Positions 48,256 through 57,572 of a stretch of 64,000 nt of DNA are shown piece after piece; the first letter of the stretch is position 1, and each line of letters begins with the position of its first letter. The notes beneath the pieces were generated by a model, which did no database searches, was not told the DNA's origin, and saw only the letters and a list, made by a program, of their open reading frames with translations. This DNA is from Youngiibacter multivorans. Its GTDB lineage: Bacteria > Bacillota > Clostridia > Clostridiales > Clostridiaceae. The DNA lies in contig NZ_JAGGKC010000019.1 of NCBI RefSeq assembly GCF_017873395.1, forward strand, positions 19,075 to 83,074, written 5' to 3'. The position numbers were made by a program, and so were the translations under genes.

Positions 48256-50772
48256 CTATATGAACAGTGTGGCGTTGGAATCCTCGGATTCGGAGAGCAT
48301 GTAGCCTACTCCTCCGAGCTTTATTCCGTCGATGAGCTCCTCTTCCTTAAGTCCGAGAAGGTCCATGCTCATCTGGCATGCGACAACCTCAACTCCGCTG
48401 TCTATGGCAGACTTGATGAGGTCCTCAAGGGAGTGGACGTTCTTGTCCTCCATTATCTTCCTGATCATCATCGGTCCGAGTCCGCCCATGTGCATCTTCG
48501 AAAGTCCCAGCTTCTTTGAGCCCTTAGGCATCATCATTCCGAATGCGTTCTCGATAAATGTCTTCTTTACTGGTCCGCTGTTTTCCTTCCTGAGGATGTT
48601 TATTCCCCAGAATGTGAAGAACATGGTTACCTTCTTGCCCATGGAGGCTGCTCCATTGGCTATGATGAATGCTGCTATCGCCTTGTCCAGGTCTCCTGAG
48701 AAGATTATCATGGTCTTGTTGTCCTTGACCGGCTGCATTGCTGCATAGGATCCTGAGCAGCCTATCTCAGTTTCGCTGTCATCATCGTAAAGACCCTTCC
48801 TGATGCTGGCCTTGATGAGTCCCTTGTCCTTCTTAACTGAAATCAGCTCGTTTCCGGTCCTCTTGGCCCATGCCTTGATATCCTCATAGAAGCCCATGTC
48901 TGAAGCTGTGATGTCCAGTCTGTCACCTTTTTCCATGCTGTCTACAGATGACTTTACCCTCATGAGAGGTCCCGGACAGCAGAGTCCTGTGGCATCAAGC
49001 TCAACTGTCTTTGAAATCCTGTCTGGCTCCTCAGTAGCTGTGCCGGGGGCGCCGATCCCGGCTCCCTCAAAAGGGCCGGTCTTTCCTCCACCGACTCCGC
49101 CATCATTGCCGTCCTTCTTCGAAGGCTTGAACTTTGCGAAGTTAATGAGCTTGTATCCTCCGGAAAGGTTCTTTGTAGTGAATCCGTGCTGGTTCAATAG
49201 CCTGGAAGCGATGTAGCCTCTTAGTCCAACCTGGCAGTAGATCCATATGAGCTTGTCCTTAGGAAGCTCCGACATCCTTGCCCTAAGGCTGTTAAGAGAG
49301 ATGTGGATCATGCCTTCGATGCTTCCGTTGTCAATTTCTATTTGATCCCTTACATCGAGAAGAATCATTGTAGCCGGGTCAAACTCAGCATTGAACTCAT
49401 CAATTGTCCTGTTGTCAGCAAGTCCCTCAAGGGTATTCTGAGCTACAAATCCCATCATGTTGGCTGGGGACTTAGCTGAGAGGAATGGTGGTGCATATGC
49501 AAGCTCAAGCTCTGCAAGGTCATCAACTGTGGCCCCGAACTTTATTGCAGTTGCTATAACATCTATCAGCTTGTCTACTCCGTCATATCCGACAGCCTGC
49601 GCTCCAAGGACCTTGCCGTCCTCAGTGAATACAAGCTTGGCTGAAAGCTGGGTAGCTCCAGGATAGTAGGTAGCATGGCTGTTTGGATGTATGAATATGG
49701 CCCTTACAGGTATTCCAGCTCTCTTTGCATTTCTTTCGTTCATTCCGGTAGCTGCAGCAGTCATATCAAAAACCTTAAGTATTGATGTTCCCATTGATCC
49801 AAGATATGTCCTGTCGATTCCAGCTATGTTGTCAGCAATGATCCTTCCCTGCCTGTTGGCTGGTCCTGCGAGTGGAATGGCTGTCCTTCCCTTTGTCATG
49901 AAGTCAACTATCTCAGCGGCATCTCCAGCTGCATAGACATTCTCGAAGTTTGTCCTCATGTGGTCATCTGTAACAATATGTCCCCTTGGCCCTATAGTTA
50001 TGCCAGAATCTTTCAGGAAGCCAGTCTCAGGCTTTACTCCGATTGCAGCAACCACGAAATCACCAGTCAGGACTGTTCCTGAAGCAAGCTTTACAGATAT
50101 CTTGTTACCCTCTTCAATGAACTCGCTGACTCCGTCTCCAAGGTGAAGCTCTACTCCCCTTGACTCCATCTCAGCCTCGGCAATCATGGAAAGTTCTGAA
50201 TCAAACGGTGCAAGTATATGAGGTACAGCCTCTACGAGGATTACATTAAGTCCTCTCTCGACCATGTTCTCAGCAGCCTCGACTCCTATGAAGCCTCCGC
50301 CGATTACTATTGCAGTAGCCTTTGTATTCTTGTCTACCACAGCCTTTATTGCATCTGTGTCAGGAATGTTCCTTAGTGAGTAGACCTTCTTCGAATCTAT
50401 TCCCTTGATAGGAGGCTTCATCGGTGATGCGCCTGGTGAAAGTACAAGGTAGTCATAGGACTCCTCGTAGGTTCCCCTGTCCTTTGAGTTGACAGTCACA
50501 GTCTTTGCAACAGGGTCAACCTTCACGACCTCGCTGAATACCCTTACATCCAGCTCGAACCTGTCCTTCATTGCCTTTGGTGTCTGAAGCAGGAGCTTGC
50601 TCCTGTCCTTTATGACCTCTCCGATATGGTATGGAAGTCCGCAGTTTGCAAAGGATATGAACTCATCCTTCTCAAACATCACTATTTCCATGTTCTCATC
50701 GAGCCTTCTGAGCCTTGCCGCTACGGTTGCTCCACCTGCTACTCCACCTACGATTACTGTCTTCTTACTCAT
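48256..50772 (-). CDS. CoA-disulfide reductase-like flavoprotein fused to rhodanese, TusA and DsrE domains
   Basis: An 838-residue four-part protein. Residues 1-450 are a CoA-disulfide/persulfide reductase with GGVAGGATVAARLRR and the single redox Cys in SFANCGLPYHIG near 43, plus FIGVEAAENM and YAAGDAAE. About 455-545 is a rhodanese with the active Cys in WIYCQVGLRGYIA. About 590-660 is TusA/SirA-like with LCCPGPLMRVK, and 690-838 is DsrE-like with a Cys in VVACQMSMDLLG. Together they suggest handling of persulfide sulphur. ATG overlaps the ArsR stop (ATGA), so translation is coupled. Confidence 0.93.
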   Translation of the reverse strand: MSKKTVIVGGVAGGATVAARLRRLDENMEIVMFEKDEFISFANCGLPYHIGEVIKDRSKLLLQTPKAMKDRFELDVRVFSEVVKVDPVAKTVTVNSKDRGTYEESYDYLVLSPGASPMKPPIKGIDSKKVYSLRNIPDTDAIKAVVDKNTKATAIVIGGGFIGVEAAENMVERGLNVILVEAVPHILAPFDSELSMIAEAEMESRGVELHLGDGVSEFIEEGNKISVKLASGTVLTGDFVVAAIGVKPETGFLKDSGITIGPRGHIVTDDHMRTNFENVYAAGDAAEIVDFMTKGRTAIPLAGPANRQGRIIADNIAGIDRTYLGSMGTSILKVFDMTAAATGMNERNAKRAGIPVRAIFIHPNSHATYYPGATQLSAKLVFTEDGKVLGAQAVGYDGVDKLIDVIATAIKFGATVDDLAELELAYAPPFLSAKSPANMMGFVAQNTLEGLADNRTIDEFNAEFDPATMILLDVRDQIEIDNGSIEGMIHISLNSLRARMSELPKDKLIWIYCQVGLRGYIASRLLNQHGFTTKNLSGGYKLINFAKFKPSKKDGNDGGVGGGKTGPFEGAGIGAPGTATEEPDRISKTVELDATGLCCPGPLMRVKSSVDSMEKGDRLDITASDMGFYEDIKAWAKRTGNELISVKKDKGLIKASIRKGLYDDDSETEIGCSGSYAAMQPVKDNKTMIIFSGDLDKAIAAFIIANGAASMGKKVTMFFTFWGINILRKENSGPVKKTFIENAFGMMMPKGSKKLGLSKMHMGGLGPMMIRKIMEDKNVHSLEDLIKSAIDSGVEVVACQMSMDLLGLKEEELIDGIKLGGVGYMLSESEDSNATLFI

Positions 50773-51059
50773 TTCTTCTCCTCCAGATCAAGTATTCTTA
50801 TTATATCCTTGGCCGTCTCGCTTACGACCCTGTACGTTATTTCCGTGCCTTTTCTTTCGCCCTCTATGATCCCTGCTGCCTTAAGGCTTCTTATGTGCTG
50901 AGATATGGTCGACTGTGGTATGTCCAGACATTCCTGCATGAAGCTCACGTTGCACCCGTTCTCCCTTATAAGCCCTCTGGCGATGCAGAGCCTTACAGGA
51001 TGTCCGAGAACCCGCATTATCTCGGCCGGTCTTTCCAGCTGATCAAGGTTGTTGTCCAT
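50769..51059 (-). CDS. ArsR-type winged-helix regulator
   Basis: A 96-residue repressor. The HTH is visible as FMQECLDIPQSTISQHIRSLKAAGIIEGER, quoted in two parts in the family as CLDIPQSTISQHI plus the wing. Two Cys (in RLCIARG and NGCNV, with one at QEC) could sense sulphide/persulphide or metal, but no classic CVC motif is present. ATG 51059 has GAGGGGATAT. Its gene overlaps the CoA-disulfide reductase-like gene, so it likely controls that operon in response to reactive sulphur or thiol stress. Confidence 0.9.
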   Translation of the reverse strand: MDNNLDQLERPAEIMRVLGHPVRLCIARGLIRENGCNVSFMQECLDIPQSTISQHIRSLKAAGIIEGERKGTEITYRVVSETAKDIIRILDLEEKK

Positions 51060-51090
51060 ATATCCCCTCTCCCTCAATTAATACATTCTA

Positions 51091-51119
51091 ATATTACGTT
51101 TTTAAAATATATTTGTCAA
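51091..51119 (-). promoter_or_regulatory. Promoter of the arsR-type operon
   Basis: TTGACA (51119-51114), 17-base spacer, TAATAT (51096-51091). A-T-rich repeats (TAATATTA, ATTAGAATGTATTAAT) cover the -10 and may be the repressor site. Confidence 0.75.
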
Positions 51120-51215
51120 CAATTTAACGCGTAATTTTTTCACAAATTACACCCTACTTCTCGTACAAATATTCAACAACCGTCCCCATATTTTGACATA
51201 TCGGCAGAACAGCCA

Positions 51216-51983
51216 TCATGTATTAAGCTTTTTCACCGCCCGAGCCACGACAAACCTTGGGACTAGCTTTGACATCACCGGAATCGCCTTGTTGAATGGA
51301 CCTGCAACTACAATGCTTTTCCCCTTCATCAACCCTTTGTAGCCTTCCTCGGCAACTGCGGCTGCCGACATCTTAAACCTGTTGGCTACATTGGTCCTTG
51401 ACACCTTAGCCTTCCGCTGGAAGTCCGTTGTTGTCGGACCAGGGCAAAGGGCCGTTATAGTAACACCAGTGCCCTCCAGCTCATATGACAGAGCTTCGGA
51501 CAAACTAAGCACGTATGCTTTGGATGCATAGTATGATGCCATGAGAGGTCCCGGTTGGAATGCTGCTGTCGAAGCTGTGTTAAGGACCATACCGTGTCCT
51601 TCCTGAACCATTCCTGGAAGCATTAGCCTTGTAAGCTCCGTAAGGGCAATTATGTTCAGATTAAGAAGGTCAGTCGTCAGAGAGAGGTCCAGCTCATGGA
51701 ACAATCCATAGAATCCTATGCCGGCATTGTTAACAAGGTTCTCAATTTTTATCCCCAAACCTGACACTTCGTCAAAAACCTCCCTGGATGCCCCTGTTCT
51801 GGACAGGTCTTTGACAATCATAATTATGTCGATCCCATACTTTTTCTGTAGAATTCCTTTATGCTTTCTAGCTTTTCACGGCTTCTTGCAACCAGAACCA
51901 GGTCATTTCCATCCTTTGCGAAGAGTTTCATAAGCTCATAGCCTATTTAAGCTTGTCGCTCCGGTTATCATGGTATATCCCAC
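51216..51983 (-). pseudogene. Short-chain dehydrogenase/reductase, frameshifted
   Basis: The C-terminal 201 codons (51216-51821) read as an SDR with LVNNAGIGFYG, the catalytic S-x-Y-x-K in ASYYASKAYVLS, and CPGPTTTDF. Upstream, the missing N-terminus is found in two other frames. A GTG at 51983 with AGGAGGGATT starts V-G-Y-T-M-I-T-G-A-T-S, then an extra base in the TTTAA region (51945-51950) breaks the frame. The next part, G-Y-E-L-M-K-L-F through S-R-E-K-L-E-S-I-K, runs until an A-run (51841-51845 on the plus strand is TTTTT), where one base seems lost. The glycine motif is also changed. Decay or sequencing error is possible. Confidence 0.82.
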
Positions 51984-52092
51984 TGCAATCCCTCCTAAAT
52001 GAATCCATGTTCTATACCCATTATATTCCTCAATCCTTTCAGTATAAAGGAAACGTTTTCTTGCATGGCGAGAAATGCAGCCTAAATATAAA

Positions 52093-52114
52093 GGACCCCG
52101 CTCATGCGGGGTCC
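52093..52114 (-). terminator. Terminator after tkt
   Basis: Perfect nine-base stem 52093-52101 with 52106-52114, ATGA loop, followed on the minus strand by TTTATATTT. Confidence 0.85.
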
Positions 52115-52144
52115 AGGATCCTGATAAAGCAGGACCTAATTATA

Positions 52145-54142
52145 CTATTTAACTAAGGATTTTACCTTTTCAACAACATTTGCAACTGAGAAGCCGTACT
52201 TTTCAAGGACTACGCTCTCTGGTGCTGATGCTCCGAAGGTGCTTATTCCTATCATGACTCCCTCGTCTCCAATATATCTTTCCCATCCGAGTGGATTTGC
52301 CATCTCTACTCCAACCCTCTTCTTTACCTTAGGGTCGATGACTGAATCCCTGTATTCCCTGGACTGCTTCTCAAACCTGTCCCATGAAGGCATCGATACA
52401 ACAGATACGTCTATTCCTTCTGAAAGGAGCGCCTGCTGAGCCTCGTATGCCAGTGGAACCTCTGAGCCAGTTGCAAGTATCAGAGCATCGGCTGTTTCCT
52501 TCTTTGCAGGGGATACAATATATGCTCCCTTTTCAACTCCTGCGATTGCAGTATCAGCTGTCGAAGGAAGAGTCTTCAGGTCCTGCCTTGTGAGTACAAG
52601 AACTGTCGGTTGGTCCTTTGATTCAAGGGCCAGCTTCCATGCTGCTATGGACTCGTTTCCGTCTGCAGGCCTTATGACTGACAGTCCGGGCATTGCCCTG
52701 AGAGATGGAAGGTGTTCTACAGGCTCATGTGTCGGTCCGTCTTCACCAACTGCTATTGAATCGTGGGTGAACACATATGTCACAGGAAGTCCCATGAGTG
52801 CTGACAGTCTCATTGCCGGTCTCACATAGTCAGCGAATACGAAGAATGTTCCTCCGTATACTTTAAGTCCACCATGGAGAGCAATACCGTTCATAGCTGC
52901 TCCCATCGCGAATTCCCTTACTCCGAACCAGATATTCTTTCCTTCATAGCTCTCTGCGGAGAAGTCTGCGACTCCCTTGACGTTAGTCTTGTTTGAGCCT
53001 GCAAGGTCAGCTGAACCTCCGAAGAAGCTTGGAACCTTCTTGGAGATATAGTTGATTATCTCTCCTGAGGAATTCCTTGTAGCTACCTTCTTGCCGGCTT
53101 CGTACATTGGGAACTCTTTCTCCCAGTTTTCCGGAAGCTTCCCTGCGATTGAGGCAGTCAGCTCTTCCGCGAGCTTCGGATAGTTTGCCCTGTACTGAGT
53201 GAACAGGTCGTTCCAGGCTTCATTCGCCTTTACGCCAACCGATTCAATATTGCTTGTGAATGTTTCGTAAGCTGTCTCTGGAACTTCGAACTCACCGTAG
53301 TTGTAGTTGAAGAATTCCTTGGTCTTTTTGACACCCTCTGCTCCCAGCGGTGATCCGTGGACCTTCGATGTTCCTGCATCTGGTGAGCCTATTCCTATTA
53401 CGGACTTGATCTCTATGATCGTAGGCTTCTCTGTCTCTTCCTTGGCAAGTGTTATCGCATGCTCCACTCCCTCAAGGTCGTTAGCATCCTCAACTCTAAG
53501 ATACTGCCAGCCATATGCCTCATATCTGCCCTTTATATTCTCGGAGAATGACTTGTTAAGTCTTCCATCAAGTGAAATGTCATTCGAATCATAAAGTATA
53601 ACGAGCTTTCCAAGCTTCAGGTGACCTGCAAGGGATGAAGCTTCGCCTGATACACCCTCCATAAGGTCTCCGTCTCCGCAGAGTACATATGTGTGGTGGT
53701 TTACCACATTGAAGTTTTCCCTGTTGTACTTTGCTCCGAGGTGGCTTTCAGCCATTGCCATTCCTACAGCCATGGCGATTCCCTGTCCAAGTGGACCTGT
53801 AGTTGCTTCTACTCCGACAGTATGGCCGAACTCAGGATGACCTGGAGTCTTTGATCCCCACTGTCTGAAGTTCTTCACTTCCTCAAGAGAAAGGTCGTAG
53901 CCTGAAAGATGGAGAAGGCTGTAGAGCAGTGCCGAGCCATGTCCTGCTGAAAGAACGAACCTGTCCCTGTTGAACCATGTAGGATTCTTCGGATTGTGGT
54001 TCATGCTCCTTGTCCAAAGCACATACGCAAAAGGTGCAGCACCAAGCGGAAGGCCAGGATGTCCTGAGTTTGCCTTCTGAACGGCTTCGATGGACAGTGC
54101 CCTAACGGCATTGATTGAAAGCGTGTCTTTTTCGTTAAACAT
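52145..54142 (-). CDS. tkt: Transketolase
   Basis: A 665-residue full-length thiamine-diphosphate enzyme of the pentose phosphate pathway. N-terminal motifs are KANSGHPGLPLGAAPFAYVLW and SAGHGSALLYSLLHLSGYDL, the TPP site is CGDGDLMEGVSGEASSLAGHL near 157 with an N at its end, and the pyrimidine part carries FFVFADYVRPAMRLSALM and the THDSIAVGEDGPTHEP loop near 460-480. The ATG at 54142 is favoured over the one two codons upstream because CGGAGG needs the extra distance. An extended -10 TGATATAAT lies upstream. Single-gene transcript. Confidence 0.97.
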   Translation of the reverse strand: MFNEKDTLSINAVRALSIEAVQKANSGHPGLPLGAAPFAYVLWTRSMNHNPKNPTWFNRDRFVLSAGHGSALLYSLLHLSGYDLSLEEVKNFRQWGSKTPGHPEFGHTVGVEATTGPLGQGIAMAVGMAMAESHLGAKYNRENFNVVNHHTYVLCGDGDLMEGVSGEASSLAGHLKLGKLVILYDSNDISLDGRLNKSFSENIKGRYEAYGWQYLRVEDANDLEGVEHAITLAKEETEKPTIIEIKSVIGIGSPDAGTSKVHGSPLGAEGVKKTKEFFNYNYGEFEVPETAYETFTSNIESVGVKANEAWNDLFTQYRANYPKLAEELTASIAGKLPENWEKEFPMYEAGKKVATRNSSGEIINYISKKVPSFFGGSADLAGSNKTNVKGVADFSAESYEGKNIWFGVREFAMGAAMNGIALHGGLKVYGGTFFVFADYVRPAMRLSALMGLPVTYVFTHDSIAVGEDGPTHEPVEHLPSLRAMPGLSVIRPADGNESIAAWKLALESKDQPTVLVLTRQDLKTLPSTADTAIAGVEKGAYIVSPAKKETADALILATGSEVPLAYEAQQALLSEGIDVSVVSMPSWDRFEKQSREYRDSVIDPKVKKRVGVEMANPLGWERYIGDEGVMIGISTFGASAPESVVLEKYGFSVANVVEKVKSLVK

Positions 54143-54277
54143 TTTCATCCTCCGTATCGATATTAGAAATTTTTTTCAGTAAACGAGTATAATCCACAAC
54201 TATTATATCATAGCTTGGCAATTTTTTTCAGAAAAGTTCATATGAATTATGAAATGATTCAAGTGTATTCTGTAAGA

Positions 54278-54310
54278 AAAAGGACCCCTGCATATCAAAA
54301 CAGAGGTCCT
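54278..54310 (-). terminator. Terminator after the metallophosphoesterase gene
   Basis: Stem of GGACC-x-CTG type (about 54282-54290 with 54301-54309, one mismatch), followed on the minus strand by TTTTTC. Confidence 0.82.
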
Positions 54311-54320
54311 GTATATATGT

Positions 54321-55013
54321 CTATTCCTTTATCAATACCGGCCTGAAGCCGATATGGTCGCATGAAGTGAGGATATATTCCACACCCTTGCGAGTTCCCT
54401 CCATCACTCTCTTCAGTGCATTCCCGTGAAGATGTCCGTAGATGACCTTCTCCACGCAGTACTCCTCAAAGAGGTCTGTGAAGGCTGAATCCTGAAATGT
54501 TTCATTGGTCGGCGGGTAGTGTATCATTGCGATTATTCCATTGTCCGCCACCCTTTTCGCGGATTCCAGGGAAAGCCTCATCCTGATGAGCTCCCTTTCG
54601 AATATCTTCCTGTCGTTCTCCTCATCAAAGGTTGCACTTCCTGGTATCATCCAGCCTCTGGAACCGCATACAGCATAACCATCCCACAGGAAGCTGTTAT
54701 TCTGTATGAAGTCTATGTCAGGATACATGCTGTTGAGCTTTGTTATGCCCTTCCACCAGTAATCGTGGTTTCCCTTGATGAGTATCTTCCTTCCGGGAAG
54801 GCCTGACAGATAGTCAAGGTCCTGCTTTCCGGAATCCATCCTCAGTGACCATGAAAGGTCGCCTGCCATAAGTACCGTATCGGAATCCCTTACAATTTCT
54901 CTCCAGTTGTCCTCTATCTTCTGCTGATGGTCTTTCCAGACATCAGAGAATACATCCATTGGCTTCTCGCCTGACAAGGAAAGGTGAAGGTCCGAGATTG
55001 CATACAGTGCCAT
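54321..55013 (-). CDS. Calcineurin-like metallophosphoesterase
   Basis: A 230-residue dinuclear-metal phosphoesterase. The motifs are complete: ISDLHLSLSG at the N-terminus, MAGDLSWS near 49, KGNHDYWW near 79, MIHYPPTNE near 164, and YGHLHGNALK near 191. Substrate unknown; relatives are poorly studied. Its ATG shares an A with the tyrS stop codon (TAATG), so it is translated with tyrS. Confidence 0.93.
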   Translation of the reverse strand: MALYAISDLHLSLSGEKPMDVFSDVWKDHQQKIEDNWREIVRDSDTVLMAGDLSWSLRMDSGKQDLDYLSGLPGRKILIKGNHDYWWKGITKLNSMYPDIDFIQNNSFLWDGYAVCGSRGWMIPGSATFDEENDRKIFERELIRMRLSLESAKRVADNGIIAMIHYPPTNETFQDSAFTDLFEEYCVEKVIYGHLHGNALKRVMEGTRKGVEYILTSCDHIGFRPVLIKE

Positions 55014-56233
55014 TATCTGTTCAACAGGATCCTGTAGAAGTGCTTCTTGCCCTTCTTGACAAGCACGGAATCCTCCTCGAAATCGCTCAAGGCAAGCTTA
55101 TGCATTGGATCCGCCACCTTCTGGTCCTTTATGGTCACTCCGCCCTGCGCAATGTTCCTTCTTCCCTCTGCCTTGGACGGGAAAACTCCACCCTTTACGA
55201 GGATGTCCAGGAGCGTTCCTTCAAGGTCTTCAGCGGTAATTTCTATGGTAGGGACATTGCTCATGTCTCCGCCCTTCTCAAACAATGCTTCTGCAGCACT
55301 CTTAGCCTTTTCAGCCTCATCCGCTCCATGCACGTTCTTGGTTATCTCGTAAGCGAGGACCTTCTTGTACTCGTTGATGTTGACTCCTTCTGCGCTTTCC
55401 ATTGCATCGATGTCCTCTACAGGCACGAATGTAAGAAGCCTCAGGCACTTGAACACATCGGCGTCGTCAACGTTCCTCCAGTACTGGTAGAAGTCGTAGA
55501 CCGAGGTCTTTTCAGCATCAAGCCAAAGAGCGCCATTCACTGTCTTGCCCATCTTCTGGCCCTGTGAGTTGGTCAGAAGAGCACATGTCATTGCATAAGC
55601 CGGCTTTCTTTCCTTCCTTCTGATAAGGTCAGCTCCTGCAAGCATGTTGGACCACTGGTCGTCACCGCCAAGCTGCATGGTGCAGCCATAGTTCTGGTTC
55701 AGGTACAGGAAGTCATACCCCTGCATCAGCATGTAGTTGAACTCCAGGAAGGAAAGACCCTTCTCAAGCCTCAGCTTTATGCTTTCTGCCCTTAGCATGT
55801 TGTTGACTGAAAAATGCACTCCTACATCCCTCAGGAAATCGACATAATTCAGGTTAAGCAGCCAGTCTGAATTGTTTGCAAGGATGGCCTTGTCATCGGA
55901 GAAATCTATGAACTTCTCCATCTGCTTCTTAATCGCAGCTGCATTATCTGCTATGGTTTCCTTAGTCATCATGGACCTCATGTCGGTCTTTCCCGAAGGA
56001 TCTCCGATCATGGCGGTACCACCTCCAAGAAGTGCTATGGGCCTGTGTCCCGCCCTTTGCATATGAGCCATGAACATCAGGGCTATGAAATGCCCCACGT
56101 GAAGGCTGTCTGCAGTCGGGTCGAAGCCTATATAGAAAGTGACCCTGTCATTTTCCAAAAGGTCCCTTATCTCTTCCTCATGAGTCATCTGTTTAATGTA
56201 GCCTCTTCTCTGAAGCTCCTCGAAAACGCTCAT
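55013..56233 (-). CDS. tyrS: Tyrosyl-tRNA synthetase
   Basis: A 406-residue class Ic synthetase. The HIGH motif is DSLHVGHFIALM near residue 39, tyrosine-binding YMLMQGYDFLYLN near 168 and QLGGDDQWSN near 190, the KMSKS-type motif GQKMGKTVNGALWL near 230, and a C-terminal S4-like RNA-binding domain (GGVFPSKAEGRRNIAQGGV). TAGGAGGAATAAAG precedes the ATG. A promoter with TTCACA, 17 bases and TATACT lies upstream. Unlike leuS and ilvA, no T-box leader is seen in the 150-base gap. Confidence 0.97.
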   Translation of the reverse strand: MSVFEELQRRGYIKQMTHEEEIRDLLENDRVTFYIGFDPTADSLHVGHFIALMFMAHMQRAGHRPIALLGGGTAMIGDPSGKTDMRSMMTKETIADNAAAIKKQMEKFIDFSDDKAILANNSDWLLNLNYVDFLRDVGVHFSVNNMLRAESIKLRLEKGLSFLEFNYMLMQGYDFLYLNQNYGCTMQLGGDDQWSNMLAGADLIRRKERKPAYAMTCALLTNSQGQKMGKTVNGALWLDAEKTSVYDFYQYWRNVDDADVFKCLRLLTFVPVEDIDAMESAEGVNINEYKKVLAYEITKNVHGADEAEKAKSAAEALFEKGGDMSNVPTIEITAEDLEGTLLDILVKGGVFPSKAEGRRNIAQGGVTIKDQKVADPMHKLALSDFEEDSVLVKKGKKHFYRILLNR

Positions 56234-56349
56234 CTTTATTCCTCCTAAGCAATCTTTATCCTTAATAGTATATCTGCAAAACCTGATTTTGTGAATAGCA
56301 CCAGTAGTTTAAGAAAGTCAGGTGACCAGCCTCACGTGGCATTATAGGC

Positions 56350-56376
56350 AAAAAAAAGCCCCTTCGGGCTTTTTTA
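56350..56376 (-). terminator. Terminator after the small P-loop gene
   Basis: Stem AGCCC/GGGCT around a GAAG-type loop (56356-56372) followed by a run of eight T on the minus strand; the plus strand also ends in six T. Confidence 0.9.
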
Positions 56377-56386
56377 TCAAAAAGGA

Positions 56387-56800
56387 TCAGATGACCTTGA
56401 ACTTTTCCAAATCACTTGTGCCGAGTTCACCCTCGTCATGCATTGTAATCATAAGGTTAACGTTATGCTTCTCAGAAAACTGCTGGAGCTTGTTGAATAC
56501 CTTCTCTGTTGTCTCATCCTTCTTATCCAGCGTGTTGAAGAGACCGTCTACGAATATTGTCTCTACGTCATAGTTTGTGGAAATTATTCCTGATAGGAAT
56601 CCGTATATCGCCTTGTAGTCCTTGAGTTCAAAATCTTCGGTGTTAATGAATCTGATGTGCCTGTCCAGTTCGTGGATCGCCCTGTTGTCATCGTCAATGT
56701 AGACTACTGTCCCCTTTGCCGACTTTACCTGTTCATTGGCAAGAGATACCATTCTTTTGCTCTTCCCCGAGCCTCTCTTGCCATAAATAACCTGTATCAT
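56387..56800 (-). CDS. Small P-loop ATP-binding protein
   Basis: A 137-residue protein with a Walker A motif YGKRGSGKSKRM at residues 5-16 and a Walker B-like ETIFVDGLFNTLDK near 80. The fold looks like a minimal RecA/adenylate-kinase-type NTPase. The sequence MIQVIYGKRGSGKS is shared by small clostridial proteins of unknown function, as far as I can judge. ATG 56800 has AAGGGGTG upstream at about eight bases; a GTG three codons before it lies closer. No partner gene is adjacent, and the transcript ends in a strong terminator. Confidence 0.8.
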   Translation of the reverse strand: MIQVIYGKRGSGKSKRMVSLANEQVKSAKGTVVYIDDDNRAIHELDRHIRFINTEDFELKDYKAIYGFLSGIISTNYDVETIFVDGLFNTLDKKDETTEKVFNKLQQFSEKHNVNLMITMHDEGELGTSDLEKFKVI

Positions 56801-57279
56801 GTCAACCACACCCCTTAAATATATTATAAGTTGTAAACCTTTAACCTTACTAACATTATATGATTATCAGAAAATTAAGTCAAACCAGAAGCCACTTTTT
56901 CAGAACTTTTTTGAGCACCTGATCAGTTCATCTTTTAATGAAACCAATTCTCAATTCAGCTGGATTTCTGATCAGGTAATCGTATTCCAAATCACTAGCA
57001 ATTATTTCAATATGAGAACAAACTAAGCTATTGCTTGCCATATAGTCAGTAAAACCTGCAAATTTTGTAAAAAATCCTTAATTTGTACTTAAAAACAGCC
57101 AAAACAAATAATGTCATATTTTTCACGTTTTATCTTCACATGTTTTTCTCAATCTGATATAATAAAGGTGCCTGAAGAGGTAAAATATCACAAAGTACAG
57201 TTCATTTCCAGGAATTAATCCATAGACCTTAGCGTCAGATAATTCTAAGAAAAAACTGTTGCTAAGGAGGAAAAGAAAA
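56801..57279. other. AT-rich intergenic region
   Basis: About 480 bases between divergent genes without a supported gene. It holds a perfect ten-base inverted repeat ACCTGATCAG (56917-56926) and CTGATCAGGT (56968-56977), 41 bases apart. A TATAAT-like hexamer (about 57157-57163) may be the -10 of the zinc-ribbon gene. Nothing else was recognised. Confidence 0.55.
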
Positions 57280-57441
57280 ATGGAAGACAAGAAGATCATC
57301 TGCAGAGACTGCAACCAGGAATTCGTATTCACAGTTGGTGAGCAGGAATTCTACAAGGAAAAGGGGTTCGAGAACGAGCCAGTAAGATGTCCTGACTGCA
57401 GAAGAGCAAGAAAGAACCAGAAGTTCGACGGCAGAAGGTAG
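57280..57441 (+). CDS. Small zinc-ribbon protein
   Basis: A 53-residue protein with two Cys pairs, C-R-D-C near residues 7-10 and C-P-D-C near 36-39, in a pattern like KIICRDCNQEFVFTVGEQEF. This matches the probable zinc-ribbon family (zf-trcl type) found in many Firmicutes, whose role is unknown but may involve RNA or protein binding. AAGGAGGAAAAG precedes the ATG. It has its own terminator directly downstream, so it is a single-gene transcript. Confidence 0.88.
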   Translation: MEDKKIICRDCNQEFVFTVGEQEFYKEKGFENEPVRCPDCRRARKNQKFDGRR

Positions 57442-57450
57442 TAAACGGAA

Positions 57451-57477
57451 ACGGCCAGAATACTGGCCGTTTTTTTG
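57451..57477 (+). terminator. Terminator after the zinc-ribbon gene
   Basis: Perfect eight-base stem 57451-57458 with 57463-57470, AATA loop, then TTTTTT. Confidence 0.93.
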
Positions 57478-57503
57478 TCGCCTTTTCCATGTTTTCTGTC
57501 AGG

Positions 57504-57532
57504 TTGTCTACAGACTTAACAGGTGATAATAT
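57504..57532 (+). promoter_or_regulatory. trpS promoter
   Basis: TTGTCT (57504-57509), 17-base spacer, TAATAT (57527-57532). The leader is too short for a T-box. Confidence 0.7.
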
Positions 57533-57572
57533 AGATTGGTAAGAACAAGTAATTTGAAAATGGAGGCATCTC

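Noticed and set aside
56234..56386. T-box leader for tyrS
   Set aside because: The gap is only about 150 bases, much of it the terminator of the next gene, and it has no GGTGGTACCGCG-like core.
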